Shown here: positions 17,441 through 27,300 of the stretch, one piece after another
How the letters are laid out: the number at the start of each line of letters is the position of its first letter
Position numbering within the stretch: position 1 is the first letter of the stretch
NCBI RefSeq assembly: GCF_947492535.1
Contig: NZ_CANLNH010000002.1
Coordinates: 310,001-374,000, forward strand
Origin: an uncultured Dokdonia sp.
GTDB taxonomy: Bacteria > Bacteroidota > Bacteroidia > Flavobacteriales > Flavobacteriaceae
Length of the DNA: 64,000 nucleotides
Direction of reading: 5' to 3'
The notes under the pieces: model-generated
Database searches by the model: none
Seen by the model: the letters and a program-made list of their open reading frames with translations, nothing else
What the model was told of the DNA's origin: nothing
Translations under genes and position numbers: made by a program

Positions 17441-17480
17441 TTGTGTATTTGGTCTAAAAATCGTGTAGTTGGTCTAAAAG
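17441..17480 (+). repeat. Two 20-bp tandem units
   Basis: 17441-17460 and 17461-17480 share the pattern TnGTGTAnTTGGTCTAAAAn, differing at three positions. They lie in the 316-bp gap after purF. Apart from this pair and the terminator at 17559, I see nothing else in the gap. Confidence 0.8.
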
Positions 17481-17558
17481 ATGTTGTACGGTTGTAAATC
17501 AATATTATATTAGCAGAGCCATAGCATAAGTAGGTTAAGTTCATGGTAGATTTGGGGC

Positions 17559-17588
17559 AAAAAAAGGTGGAACTTTCCGCCTTTTTTT
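17559..17588. terminator. Intrinsic terminator after purF
   Basis: A7-GGTGGAA, two-base loop, TTCCGCC-T7, one G-U pair. It lies ~150 bp after the purF stop. Confidence 0.75.
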
Positions 17589-17694
17589 ATGCCCAAAATT
17601 TTAAATAGAAAAGTAGATAATAAGTATAAAATATCGGCTTGTTATTTTTTTGAAGAGTTAAAATTTTCTGTCTACAGATTAATTTCAATTTACA

Positions 17695-17702
17695 TACCTT
17701 TA
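17695..17702 (+). promoter_or_regulatory. Possible -7 box for the CNNM gene
   Basis: TACCTTTA is one base off TAnnTTTG and ends 20 bp before the ATG at 17723. Confidence 0.35.
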
Positions 17703-17722
17703 CAGAAACAGTTTTATAAGCC

Positions 17723-18814
17723 ATGGGTCAACTCCTTTTTTGGGCAACCGTTTCAATTTTCTTTTCATTTTTATGTTCCATATTGGAAGCGGTATTGCTA
17801 AGTATATCTCCTACATTTATAAATATTAAAAAAAGTGAAGGCAAAGGGTATGCATCTAGTCTTGAAGAATTAAAAAAAGATGTAGATAAACCTCTTATTG
17901 CTATATTAACTCTAAATACATTAGCACATACTGTAGGTGCAATGATGGTAGGTAATGTTGCTGCAGATTTATATCCAGACTTTGAAATCTTAGGTGTAAA
18001 TTTTGTTGGATTGGTTTCTGGTATCATGACGTTTCTTATTCTAGTAGCATCAGAAATTATACCTAAAACAATAGGAGCTACCTATTGGAAGCAACTTGCT
18101 AATTTTACAGCAAAAGCACTTAGAGCACTTATTTTTCCGCTCAAATGGACAGGAATCTTATGGTTGTTACAGCTTACAACAAAACTCGTTGGAGGCAAAG
18201 GACACCATGGAAGTGTTTTAAGTAGAGAAGATTTTACAGCAATGGCTCAAATGGCTAGTGATGAAGGAGTCTTTGAAGAATCAGAAAGTAAGATCCTAAC
18301 CAATTTATTATCATTTAAAGATGTACTTACAAAAGATGTAATGACGCCTCGTACGGTTATGAAAACGGCCGCCTCTAAAATGACAATAAGTGATTTCTTT
18401 AAAGAGAATCAAGAATTGCGTTTTTCTAGAATTCCAGTATATGATAAAAATATAGATCAGGTTACGGGTATTGTTTTAAAAAGCGAAGTGTATAGAGAAA
18501 TGGCGCTTGGGAATGATCAAAAAATATTGGAAAATATACAACGACCTATACTTATTACAAATCGTAATCTCCCTATACCAGACCTTTTTGAAGAGTTAAT
18601 TTCTACAAAAAACCACATTGCATTAGTAGTAGATGAATATGGTACTACAAGTGGTTTAGTAACCATGGAAGACGTTATTGAAACACTATTAGGTCTAGAA
18701 ATTATGGACGAGAGTGATCGTGTTGCAGACTTACAAACACTAGCTAGAAAAAACTGGGAAAAGAGAGCAAAAGAGCTGGGATTATTAGATGAAAATAAAG
18801 TATCAGATGAATAA
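17723..18814 (+). CDS. CNNM/CorC-type membrane protein with CBS pair
   Basis: 363 residues. The N-terminal CNNM membrane domain has hydrophobic segments near 1-22, 55-75, 90-112 and 130-150 and the motifs SILEAVLLSISPTF and ASEIIPKTIGATY. A cytoplasmic CBS pair follows (DVMTPRTVMKT... and VVDEYGTTSGLVTMEDVIETLLG). Family members are linked to magnesium/cobalt export or Na/Mg exchange. It lacks the extra C-terminal CorC_HlyC domain seen in longer relatives. Its stop overlaps the next start by 8 bp. Confidence 0.88.
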   Translation: MGQLLFWATVSIFFSFLCSILEAVLLSISPTFINIKKSEGKGYASSLEELKKDVDKPLIAILTLNTLAHTVGAMMVGNVAADLYPDFEILGVNFVGLVSGIMTFLILVASEIIPKTIGATYWKQLANFTAKALRALIFPLKWTGILWLLQLTTKLVGGKGHHGSVLSREDFTAMAQMASDEGVFEESESKILTNLLSFKDVLTKDVMTPRTVMKTAASKMTISDFFKENQELRFSRIPVYDKNIDQVTGIVLKSEVYREMALGNDQKILENIQRPILITNRNLPIPDLFEELISTKNHIALVVDEYGTTSGLVTMEDVIETLLGLEIMDESDRVADLQTLARKNWEKRAKELGLLDENKVSDE

Positions 18815-19325
18815 AATACTATGTGTAGCACTTTGTTTATTGACTACAATCACCTATGCTCAAAAGGATAATGCAAAAGATGCTTTTCTAGAAAAATGGA
18901 ATAATTCTAAAAATTATTTAATTGCGATCGCAGAAGCGATGCCAGAAGATAAGTATACATATGCTCCTACAGAAAGAGAAATGAATTTTGGCGCTCAACT
19001 ATTACACATGAGAGGTAATATGCTTTGGTTAGGAAATACTTATTTTTCTTCTGAAGGATTTGATAGAAAGGCGCTCTCTAAAAACACTCCAGAAGGGAAA
19101 GAAGCGATAATTAATGCTTTAAAAAAGTCTTTTGATGATGTATATGTACTTGTTGAAAAAACATTACCAGAAGAATTAAAAGAAACCGTACAGTTTTTTG
19201 CAGGACCTAAATCTAAATTACAAATCTTAAACCTTCTACAAGATCATCTTACACACCATAGAGGTCAAATAATAGTATATCTTAACTTAAACGAGATTGT
19301 TCCTCCAGATTATAGCGGATGGTAG
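18807..19325 (+). CDS. Exported DinB-family protein
   Basis: 172 residues from the ATG at 18807; an ATG 18 bp earlier is possible, but the later one gives a clean signal peptide (MNKILCVALCLLTTITYA-Q). The rest is a DinB four-helix bundle with metal-type histidines in LLHMRGNM and DHLTHHRGQIIVYL. DinB proteins are usually cytoplasmic; export is common only in Bacteroidota versions. Activity unknown. ATGAATAA overlap with the CNNM gene implies coupling. Confidence 0.82.
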   Translation: MNKILCVALCLLTTITYAQKDNAKDAFLEKWNNSKNYLIAIAEAMPEDKYTYAPTEREMNFGAQLLHMRGNMLWLGNTYFSSEGFDRKALSKNTPEGKEAIINALKKSFDDVYVLVEKTLPEELKETVQFFAGPKSKLQILNLLQDHLTHHRGQIIVYLNLNEIVPPDYSGW

Positions 19326-19328
19326 TTA

Positions 19329-21548
19329 TTATAATGCTTTTCTAGACTTTGTAAACGCCTTGTTTAAGTTACGTAAAATAGTCGTTAAAAATTGTGAGAT
19401 ATCATAAGGCTTTAGAATGATATCATTCATTCCAGAATCCATAATTGTAGCACGCATTTCATCTAGCTCTACAGCGGTGAGGGCTACAATAGGAACTTCA
19501 GTATTAAACGTTCTAATTGCTTTCGTAGCTTGAACCCCATCTACCTTAGGCATATGAATATCCATTAAAATGAGATCGTATGTATTTTCTTTTACCAATG
19601 CAATTGCTTGCTCCCCATCATCAGCTAAAGAGCATTGAAATTGACGCTTTTCAAGAATCTTTTGGGTGATTTTTTGATTGATACGATTATCATCTACTAC
19701 GAGAATGTGCACATTTTCGAATACATGAATAGCAGTACTCTCTTTACCAATACTCTTTACAGTTTCATTTTCATTAGCAACATTAGCCTCTAAATTGATC
19801 GTAAAAGTAAAAATAGAACCTTTGCCCATTTCACTTTCTAAAACTATTTTGCTATCATATAAAGCCAAAAGCTTTTTTACAATAGGTAAACCAAGACCCG
19901 TACCTTGATAATTATAGTTACGGTTTTCTACTTGAGAGAACTCTTCAAAGATTGTTTTCTGTTTACTCGTAGGAATACCAATTCCATCGTCTTTTATAGT
20001 AAATTTTGTTTTGTATAACCCTTCTTTTGTCTTTTCTAAAAGATCAATAGATACCCATATATTTCCATCTTCATTAAACTTTATAGCGTTTCCTATTAAA
20101 TTCATGAGGATTTGAGAGAGCCTTACATAATCTCCTACTTGTTTATCGGGTAAGTTTTCGTCTATATGTAAATGTATTTTGTTGTTATTCTGCTCTAAAC
20201 TAAATTCGAAAGAACGTGTAATACTTTTTGTAAGACTAGATAATCGATATGCTGTTTTCTCTAAAGTAACTCCATTAGCATCCATTTTATTTAAAAGAAG
20301 CACATCATTTATAAGTGCCAATAAATAATCTGCAGAAAACTTTAAAGATTTAAGATCTTCCTTGTTTTTAGAATCTTCATCTTCTAGTAAAATGGAAGCT
20401 AGTCCAATAACACCATATAAGGGTGTACGTAATTCATGGCTTACTGTAGAAAAAAACTGTGTTTTAAGTTGAGATAATCGTTCTGCATCATCTTTAGCAA
20501 CCATTAATTGATTATTCTTTTCGTGCAAGCGTCTGATATATTTTTTTCGAGATTTAAAAGCAAAAAAGATAGCAATAAGCGCAATTAATAAAATAATAGA
20601 GGCAAGAATAAATATATTGCGCAAATCTCTAGACTTCTCAACGAGTTTATCATTTATGATTTGTTCATTCCTGGCAGACTTTATAGTGCGTTCATATTCT
20701 TTAATATTAAAGCGAGTATTAGCAGCCTGTACTTCTCTTAATTTATCACGCTCATACTTCTTATCATCAAGCTTTTTTGCTTCCTTAAGTAATATATATG
20801 CTTTCTCATAATTCCCTTGAAGTTCGGCAAGCTTACCATAATGTTTATAGAACTCTAAAGCAATAGAACTGTATTTTTCTATTTTAATGACTTCTTCAAC
20901 CTTTAAAAAAGCTTGTTCGGCAAGTTTATAGTTTCCTTTTTGAGTATGATACCTGCCAAATAGTGTCTCACCATCAACAATATCTCTAGGGTATAACGTA
21001 TCTTTTTCATAGAGTTTTTGTGCCTGAAGAAGATAAGGAAGCGCTTCATCTGCTCTATTTTCATCTAGATAGGTCCAGGCGATATTAAGAAGCGGGGCTA
21101 TCTTTGTTAATTCATTACCTTCTGAATTAAGCTCAATGCTCTTTTTGTAATAATCAATTCCTTTTTGATAATTTTCTTTTCCATCAGATTCTACATTTCC
21201 TAAACTTAAATAGGCCCAATAAAGTATCGAATCTTGCTTACTATCTTTTACAATTTTTAATGCTTTTTCATGATTTAATCTAGCCTGAAGCGTATCTTTC
21301 ATTTCGCTATTAATACTCCCCATAAGGTCATACCCAATAAAAGTGTAATAAGGACTTTGTTGTCTTTCACCTTCAGCTATAATTTGAGTAGCAATCTCAA
21401 TAGCATTTTTATATTCAAGTTCATCTATATTACTAAATACCAGCTCACTTAAATTGTATATGCTATCTTGAGTTATAGATTTTTCTTGTGCAAAAGAAAG
21501 ATTTACACAAAAAAGAAGAAGGATGATATAGTATAGGTTACACTTCAT
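19329..21548 (-). CDS. Hybrid histidine kinase with TPR sensor region
   Basis: 739 residues. Signal peptide (1-20), several tetratricopeptide-like repeats in the periplasmic part (~40-270), a coiled segment, one membrane span (~310-330, NIFILASIILLIALIAIFFAF), HisKA (STVSHELRTPLYGVIGLAS), HATPase_c (LIGNAIKFNEDG, DDGIGIP, GTGLGLPIV) and a C-terminal receiver (ILVVDDNRINQK, phospho-Asp in DLILMDIHMPKVDG). No DNA-binding or Hpt domain. Convergent with the DinB gene. Signal and output are unknown; TPR-sensor kinases of this layout are common in Bacteroidota. Confidence 0.92.
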   Translation of the reverse strand: MKCNLYYIILLLFCVNLSFAQEKSITQDSIYNLSELVFSNIDELEYKNAIEIATQIIAEGERQQSPYYTFIGYDLMGSINSEMKDTLQARLNHEKALKIVKDSKQDSILYWAYLSLGNVESDGKENYQKGIDYYKKSIELNSEGNELTKIAPLLNIAWTYLDENRADEALPYLLQAQKLYEKDTLYPRDIVDGETLFGRYHTQKGNYKLAEQAFLKVEEVIKIEKYSSIALEFYKHYGKLAELQGNYEKAYILLKEAKKLDDKKYERDKLREVQAANTRFNIKEYERTIKSARNEQIINDKLVEKSRDLRNIFILASIILLIALIAIFFAFKSRKKYIRRLHEKNNQLMVAKDDAERLSQLKTQFFSTVSHELRTPLYGVIGLASILLEDEDSKNKEDLKSLKFSADYLLALINDVLLLNKMDANGVTLEKTAYRLSSLTKSITRSFEFSLEQNNNKIHLHIDENLPDKQVGDYVRLSQILMNLIGNAIKFNEDGNIWVSIDLLEKTKEGLYKTKFTIKDDGIGIPTSKQKTIFEEFSQVENRNYNYQGTGLGLPIVKKLLALYDSKIVLESEMGKGSIFTFTINLEANVANENETVKSIGKESTAIHVFENVHILVVDDNRINQKITQKILEKRQFQCSLADDGEQAIALVKENTYDLILMDIHMPKVDGVQATKAIRTFNTEVPIVALTAVELDEMRATIMDSGMNDIILKPYDISQFLTTILRNLNKAFTKSRKAL

Positions 21549-21649
21549 CTACGCAGTTTATAGGGCTATAACAAAATTACTCATAAACAATAGGATACAC
21601 AAAAAATAGATTCTACCCAAAAATCATTCAAAACTTTTAGCAAAATGCA

Positions 21650-21657
21650 TACCTTTA
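21650..21657 (+). promoter_or_regulatory. -7-like box for ogt
   Basis: TACCTTTA ends 3 bp before the ATG at 21661, the same spacing as at uvrC. One base differs from TAnnTTTG. Confidence 0.4.
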
Positions 21658-21660
21658 GAT

Positions 21661-22134
21661 ATGCATAAAGTATACATAAATAGTCCTGTAGGAACGTTAG
21701 AAATAGAAGGAGATGATCAAGGTATTACTGCAATTACTTTTTTAGATGGAGATCTCCCTTCAACTGACGAAATCCCTGATGTTCTAAAGGATGCGGTACA
21801 ACAACTCAATGAATATTTTGCAAAAGAAAGAACAGATTTTGATTTAAAATTAAACCCACGCGGAACAGATTTCCAGAGAAAAGTATGGTCTCAGTTACAG
21901 ACAATATCTTTTGGAAAGACAGCATCTTACTTAGATATGGCAAAAGCCTTGGGAGACCCAAAAGTAATCCGTGCAGCAGCAAGTGCTAATGGGAAAAACC
22001 CTATATCTATTATAATCCCGTGTCATCGAGTCATAGGGAGCGATGGATCTCTTACAGGATATGCAGGAGGATTACATCGTAAAAAATGGTTATTAGAGCA
22101 TGAAAGCCCTCTAAAACAAACTTCTCTTTTTTAA
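21661..22134 (+). CDS. ogt: Methylated-DNA--protein-cysteine methyltransferase
   Basis: 157 residues. The active-site PCHRVIGSDGSLTGYAGG contains the acceptor cysteine; FQRKVWSQLQTISFGKTASY and the helix-turn-helix region AAASANGKNP complete the DNA-binding domain. It transfers the methyl group of O6-methylguanine to itself. No AdaA-type N-terminal half, so a stand-alone Ogt/MGMT. Followed by the serine hydrolase after 34 bp. Confidence 0.95.
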   Translation: MHKVYINSPVGTLEIEGDDQGITAITFLDGDLPSTDEIPDVLKDAVQQLNEYFAKERTDFDLKLNPRGTDFQRKVWSQLQTISFGKTASYLDMAKALGDPKVIRAAASANGKNPISIIIPCHRVIGSDGSLTGYAGGLHRKKWLLEHESPLKQTSLF

Positions 22135-22168
22135 TTAGATACAATTTAAAACGATATTTTATACTCTT

Positions 22169-23326
22169 ATGAAGTTTATAAAGAAATTTTTAAAAGGATT
22201 AATAAGCGTGATCATCCTACTCGTTATTATTGCCTATATAACAGATTACGAGTACATTTTGAAAGGAGTTCGCGTGGTCTATATGACAGGACATGTAACA
22301 GCCTATATAGACGATTATCCACATTTTGAAAATGAAGAAATAGCAAATGGAACACCACAACCATGGGCATTACATAAAGCATATAATACAGCTAAAGCAA
22401 CCGCTAAATTAGAGAAGACACATCAAGAATTAGGAACCATTGCATTCCTTATCATTAAAAATGACAGTATATGGTATGAGAACTATGAAGAAGATGGAGA
22501 AATAATGTACGGTCCCACTTCAAAAACAAACTCTTTTTCTATGGCAAAAAGTATAACCAGCGCTTTATTAGGCAAAGCAATTGAAGACGGTTATATAAAA
22601 AGTTTAGAGCAACCCTTAGGAGATTTTTTTGAGCAATATAAAGGCTCTAAGACAACAGTTGGAGATCTGTCATCCATGTCATCAGGATTAGATTGGCAAG
22701 AAAGCTATACAAGTCCGTTTAGTGTAACCGCAAGAGCCTATTATGATGATGATTTAGCAGAAACCATCCTACATCAAAAAGTAGTAGAAACACCAGGGAG
22801 TTCTTTTAAATACTTAAGTGGAAACACGCAATTATTAGGGATGGTAATAGAAAAAGCGACAAATAAGAAATTAGCATCATATCTCTCAGAAAGTTTCTGG
22901 AAACCACTAGGAATGGAACAATCTGCCTTATGGCAAGTAGATGACTCAGACCATAGGTTAGTAAAAACATACTGTTGTATCGCAAGTAATGCTAGAGATT
23001 TTGCAAAGTTTGGTAAACTTTATAAAGATCATGGAAGGTGGAACGGAAAACAACTTCTAGATTCTACCTTTGTTGCAAAGTCAACACACCCTAGATTTCC
23101 AAATGATAATATGTATGGCTATGGCTTTTGGCTTAGCGACCATAAGAATAAAAGCATATTTGTTATGCGAGGTATTTTAGGACAATATGTAATTACCATT
23201 CCTGAAGATGATATGATTATCGTAAGATTAGGCCACAAAAGGGGAAACTTTGTTGAAGGAGCATCTTTTACAGAAGACTTCTATATCTATATTGATGAGG
23301 CATATGCAATGCTTGAAAACAATTAA
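22169..23326 (+). CDS. Serine hydrolase, beta-lactamase class C fold
   Basis: 385 residues. A membrane segment at ~8-24 anchors it, with the catalytic domain outside. The nucleophile motif is SMAKS (SxxK), at the position expected for class C-like enzymes; the YLSGNTQ stretch supplies the YxN-type motif. The C-terminal part (GILGQYVITIPEDDMIIVRLGHKRG) supplies the HxG-type third motif. These proteins are usually esterases or D-peptidases rather than drug-resistance enzymes. Substrate unknown. Confidence 0.88.
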   Translation: MKFIKKFLKGLISVIILLVIIAYITDYEYILKGVRVVYMTGHVTAYIDDYPHFENEEIANGTPQPWALHKAYNTAKATAKLEKTHQELGTIAFLIIKNDSIWYENYEEDGEIMYGPTSKTNSFSMAKSITSALLGKAIEDGYIKSLEQPLGDFFEQYKGSKTTVGDLSSMSSGLDWQESYTSPFSVTARAYYDDDLAETILHQKVVETPGSSFKYLSGNTQLLGMVIEKATNKKLASYLSESFWKPLGMEQSALWQVDDSDHRLVKTYCCIASNARDFAKFGKLYKDHGRWNGKQLLDSTFVAKSTHPRFPNDNMYGYGFWLSDHKNKSIFVMRGILGQYVITIPEDDMIIVRLGHKRGNFVEGASFTEDFYIYIDEAYAMLENN

Positions 23327-23339
23327 TTCTATTTTTTGG

Positions 23340-23423
23340 GCGTGACCACAAGGGTCAGGCTTTTCGCTACAATTCCTCCCACACGTTCGTGTGGTGCGGG
23401 ATTTTCACTACAATCCTTCACGC
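23340..23423. repeat. Structured repeat element with inner hairpin
   Basis: Ends pair as GCGTGA (23340-23345) and TCACGC (23418-23423). Inside are CGCTACAAT and CACTACAAT in direct order, and a hairpin CCACAC-GTTC-GTGTGG (23379-23394). The layout resembles short dispersed repeats I recall from other flavobacterial genomes; that is memory, not a search. Confidence 0.6.
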
Positions 23424-23464
23424 AAGACGGCTACAACCTTTATAATACATTTTAAGCGCTAATG

Positions 23465-23522
23465 TAAAATAAGAACCGATACTTAAAATGAACAAAGGGT
23501 TTTCTTATTTTAGAGATTTTAA
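23465..23522. promoter_or_regulatory. 11-bp inverted repeat upstream of the exonuclease gene
   Basis: TAAAATAAGAA (23465-23475) and TTCTTATTTTA (23512-23522), perfect, ending 8 bp before the ATG at 23531. It may be an operator or mRNA hairpin over the start site. Confidence 0.4.
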
Positions 23523-23530
23523 ATACATAT

Positions 23531-24244
23531 ATGATCTCAAAATTAAAATTAGAAAACATCCTCTTTTTAGATATCGAAACAGTACCACAAGCCATTAGCT
23601 TTGATACCTTAGATAATACAACAAAAACATTATATGCAGATAAAACTAAATATTTGCGTAAAGACGAGTATACACCAGAAGCGTATTATGAACGTGCAGG
23701 TATTTGGGCAGAATTCGGAAAGATTGTGTGTATATCTGTAGGGTATTTTAAAACAACAGGAGATACGAGAACATTTAGGACAACTTCTTTTTATGGAGAA
23801 GAGCGTACCCTTCTTATGGAATTTAAAAACCTATTAGAAACGCACTTTAATAGATCAAATCACATATTATGTGCCCATAATGGAAAAGAATTTGATTTTC
23901 CATATATAGCAAGACGAATGATAATATTGGGCATAGAATTACCTTATAAACTTAATTTATTTGGTAAAAAACCATGGGAAGTACCCCATTTAGACACATT
24001 AGATTTATGGAAATTTGGAGATTATAAACATTATACATCGCTTAAATTACTAACCCATATCTTAGGAATTCCTTCTCCAAAAGATGATATAGATGGAAGT
24101 GAGGTTAGAAATGTATATTATGAAGAAGGAGATATAGATAGAATTATTATTTATTGCGAAAAAGATACCGTAGCTGTCGCTCAGATTCTTCTCAAATTAC
24201 GCAATGAACGACTATTAGAAGGTCATGAGATCATTTCTGTGTAA
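23531..24244 (+). CDS. 3'-5' exonuclease, PolB-exonuclease-like
   Basis: 237 residues. DEDD-type nuclease motifs: LFLDIETVPQ (Exo I), CAHNGKEFDFPYIARRM (Exo II) and YCEKDTVAVAQILL (Exo III). It matches the predicted exonuclease family related to the proofreading domain of DNA polymerase B, without a polymerase part. Role in repair or RNA turnover not known. Followed by a terminator shared with the convergent M36 protease gene. Confidence 0.85.
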   Translation: MISKLKLENILFLDIETVPQAISFDTLDNTTKTLYADKTKYLRKDEYTPEAYYERAGIWAEFGKIVCISVGYFKTTGDTRTFRTTSFYGEERTLLMEFKNLLETHFNRSNHILCAHNGKEFDFPYIARRMIILGIELPYKLNLFGKKPWEVPHLDTLDLWKFGDYKHYTSLKLLTHILGIPSPKDDIDGSEVRNVYYEEGDIDRIIIYCEKDTVAVAQILLKLRNERLLEGHEIISV

Positions 24245-24315
24245 TAGATAGTTTTAATGTTGTTTCGTCCTAAATAATCGACATCACTAGTTCATGACGA
24301 TATATGTCTCAAAAC

Positions 24316-24343
24316 AAAAACCCCGGTCATTGACCGGGGTTTT
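24316..24343. terminator. Bidirectional terminator
   Basis: AAAAACCCCGGTCA and its complement around a one-base loop (24330), with A and T runs. Serves the exonuclease and M36 genes. Confidence 0.88.
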
Positions 24344-24380
24344 CTATTCATGATTGAATGGTTAGTGTCAAAAAATATGG

Positions 24381-27300
24381 TTATTTTTTGATGAATTGTT
24401 TTATCATTTTATTACCATTTGTTTCAATTTCTATAATGTACATTCCTTTCTTTAAGTTAGCAACATTAATAGTATTTGTAAATTCACTTTGACGTACTAC
24501 TTGTCCAAGTGTATTATAGATAGTAAGGTTTTTTGCTTCTATATTTCCAACATTGATATTTAGTATTCCTTTTGTTGGGTTCGGGAATATTTCAAACTCA
24601 ACACCTTCTATACTATTATTTCCAACAAGTGGATTTGTATTTTCATCACCTCCAAAGCTAGTAACCACATTAGATTCTGCATTATCACAAATACCATTTC
24701 CGTTAGCATCTTCAAAGACAGTAACATTTCTATAGAAAGAATCTCCATTGCTAGCTCCGCCGTCATGGTCAGTTACAAATAGTAAACGATCAGCAGCCCC
24801 TGTGTAGAATGTTCCTACAGGAATGGTATATGTTACCCATCCATTACCAGAGTAATTGTTAAAGTCAAGGATACCCCAATTTTGTGTTCCGTGGAATTGG
24901 AATACTAAATCTGAAGATAAGGTATTGTCAGATTCAAGTCCTATACCATGAATTTCTCCTTGAATATCACTTCTAAACTCTAATTGAATAACTGTATTAG
25001 CAGTAATTGTGTATGGGAAGTTGATATACTTCCAAGCATTGTCGGCTAATTTTAATTCTGTATTTCCATTCAATAACTGAGCTGTTCCATTATCTTGATT
25101 AGAGAAAGAATTGTATGTAGTATTCAAATCAACTGTAGAACATCCTGTGTTTCCACCACCAGCAACAACTCTTGTGTTATCGATAGCGACATCAGATTGC
25201 CAAGTACCTCCGGTGATACGGTTAAATCTTAATTGAACAGAACCTCCAACATAAGCGGCAAGGTCAATAGTTACATTATTCCATTGGTTTCCTTGATTTC
25301 CAGTTTGATTCCAGATACTAGTCCAAGTAGCTCCATCATCAGTACTAGCTTCAAGGTCTACACGTCCTCCATCTGTAGATCCGAACATATGGTAATCAAA
25401 TATGAAAGAAGCTTCAGTTTGCGCACTTAAGTCAAAACATGGTGAATTTAATATAGCGCGTTTGTTCGGGAATCCAGCTCCATTACCAGAAGCCTCTACA
25501 TATACGTAGAAAGATCCATCTGATCCTGAAGACGGCCCTGTATTATTAGAAGGTGTTCCTCCAGAGTCACGCGTCCAGTTTAGGTCATCCCCACCAGCTT
25601 GAGTCCATAGTCCTAAGTTAGCTTCAAAGCTTTCGCCGTAAGGCAATGAATTCACACCACCAGAACATCCACCAGGAGGCGCTGTTGTGTCTGTAGTTGC
25701 AGATATGGTATTACTATTAGCTGATACATTTCCAGCGGCATCTTTAGCTCTTACTGAGAATTGGAATGTTGTTCCTTCAGCAAGTCCAGTTACATTAGCA
25801 GTAGTACCTGTAACTTCACCTAGATTAGAACTTCCTTGGAATACATCATAAGCAGTTACTCCTACATTATCAGTAGAAGCTGTCCATGATAGTGCTACAG
25901 AGCTAGTTGTTACTCCAGTAACAGCAAGATTCGTTGGTACTGTTGGCGCTTGTGTATCTCCTGCTTGCGTACCTTCAATGCTGAATCCATCAATAGCGAT
26001 GTCTCCCTGCCAAGAAGCGGCACTTGTTCCACGGAATCTTAGTTGTACGGTACCTGAGTATGCAGCAAGACTTACGTTTTGATCTATCCAAGCGGCTCCT
26101 TGATCACCCGATTGCGACCATAGTTCGGTCCAAGTTTGTGATCCATCTTCTCTTGCTTCTAGTCGTACTGTCCCTACAGCATTTCCTGTCATTTGATAAC
26201 TGAAAGATGCAGAAGGTGCGTTTACGCCCGCAAGGTTGAAACACGGTGAATTAAGGATGGCTGTTTTATTAGGGAATCCTGCACCATCACCAGACACTTC
26301 CATATAGATATAGAAAGTTCCTTCATTAGCTCCAGCAGGTCCTGTACTATCAGAAGGTGTTCCTCCAGAATTGATTGTCCAGTCTATATCATCACTCGTA
26401 TCTTGAGACCAAGCCCCTAATGTATTTTCAAAACCTTCATTGTATGGGAAACTAGCTACTGTAGAATTACAACTTGCAGGTGGTGGTGGTCCAGTACATC
26501 CACTTGTAAATGAGATAACTTGATCTGTATTTGTGTTTGTTCCTCCGTTAGAGTTTTCAACAGCATCTACACCTACACCTCTTCTAGCAAAAGCATCCCA
26601 GATTAAACAGTTGTATTGTCCTCCGTAAAGATCTTGATCTGCTTGAAGAATTCCATCACGTCCAGACACATATCCTGGATTATTAGCTGTGTTTTTAAGA
26701 CCTTCAATAACAAGTGCCATAGCAATATTATTACCTCCAGTTCCCGTATATTGATTTGCATCATAGCCTTCAAGATCAATAAGATCCCAAGTCATATCCC
26801 ATAAAATAGTAGCAAAACCATATCCTACACCATGTGGTACAGCAAGACCTCCTATGTCTCCATAATCAGTACCATTTACTGCTAAATCTGTCGAGTATCT
26901 TGTTGGGCGAATTCCAGCTCCTGTAGTAGGTTGTCCTAGTACAAATGTACCAACTCCTCTTGCTGTATTTCTATCATCTCCAGGACGAATTGTCATAACT
27001 AGTCCAAACCAATCAGACCATCCTTCTCCCATTTGCTCAGATCCTCCTAATGCATTTGTTCCAGGGCCTCCTACAAGACGTGTAGAAATTCCATGCCCAT
27101 ACTCATGCGCAATAATTACATTGTCGAAATCTCCATCTGATTGTGGATTTGTTGTATTCCAAAGAAACATTTGCATTCTTGGATTAGATCCATCTGGTGG
27201 TGTTGCAAAGTTTGCATTATTAATATCACCTCCATCTTGAGCATCCGCATTTACAGAATCACTTCCAGCCCCTCCATTTCCATAATTGTTTTCTTGAAAA

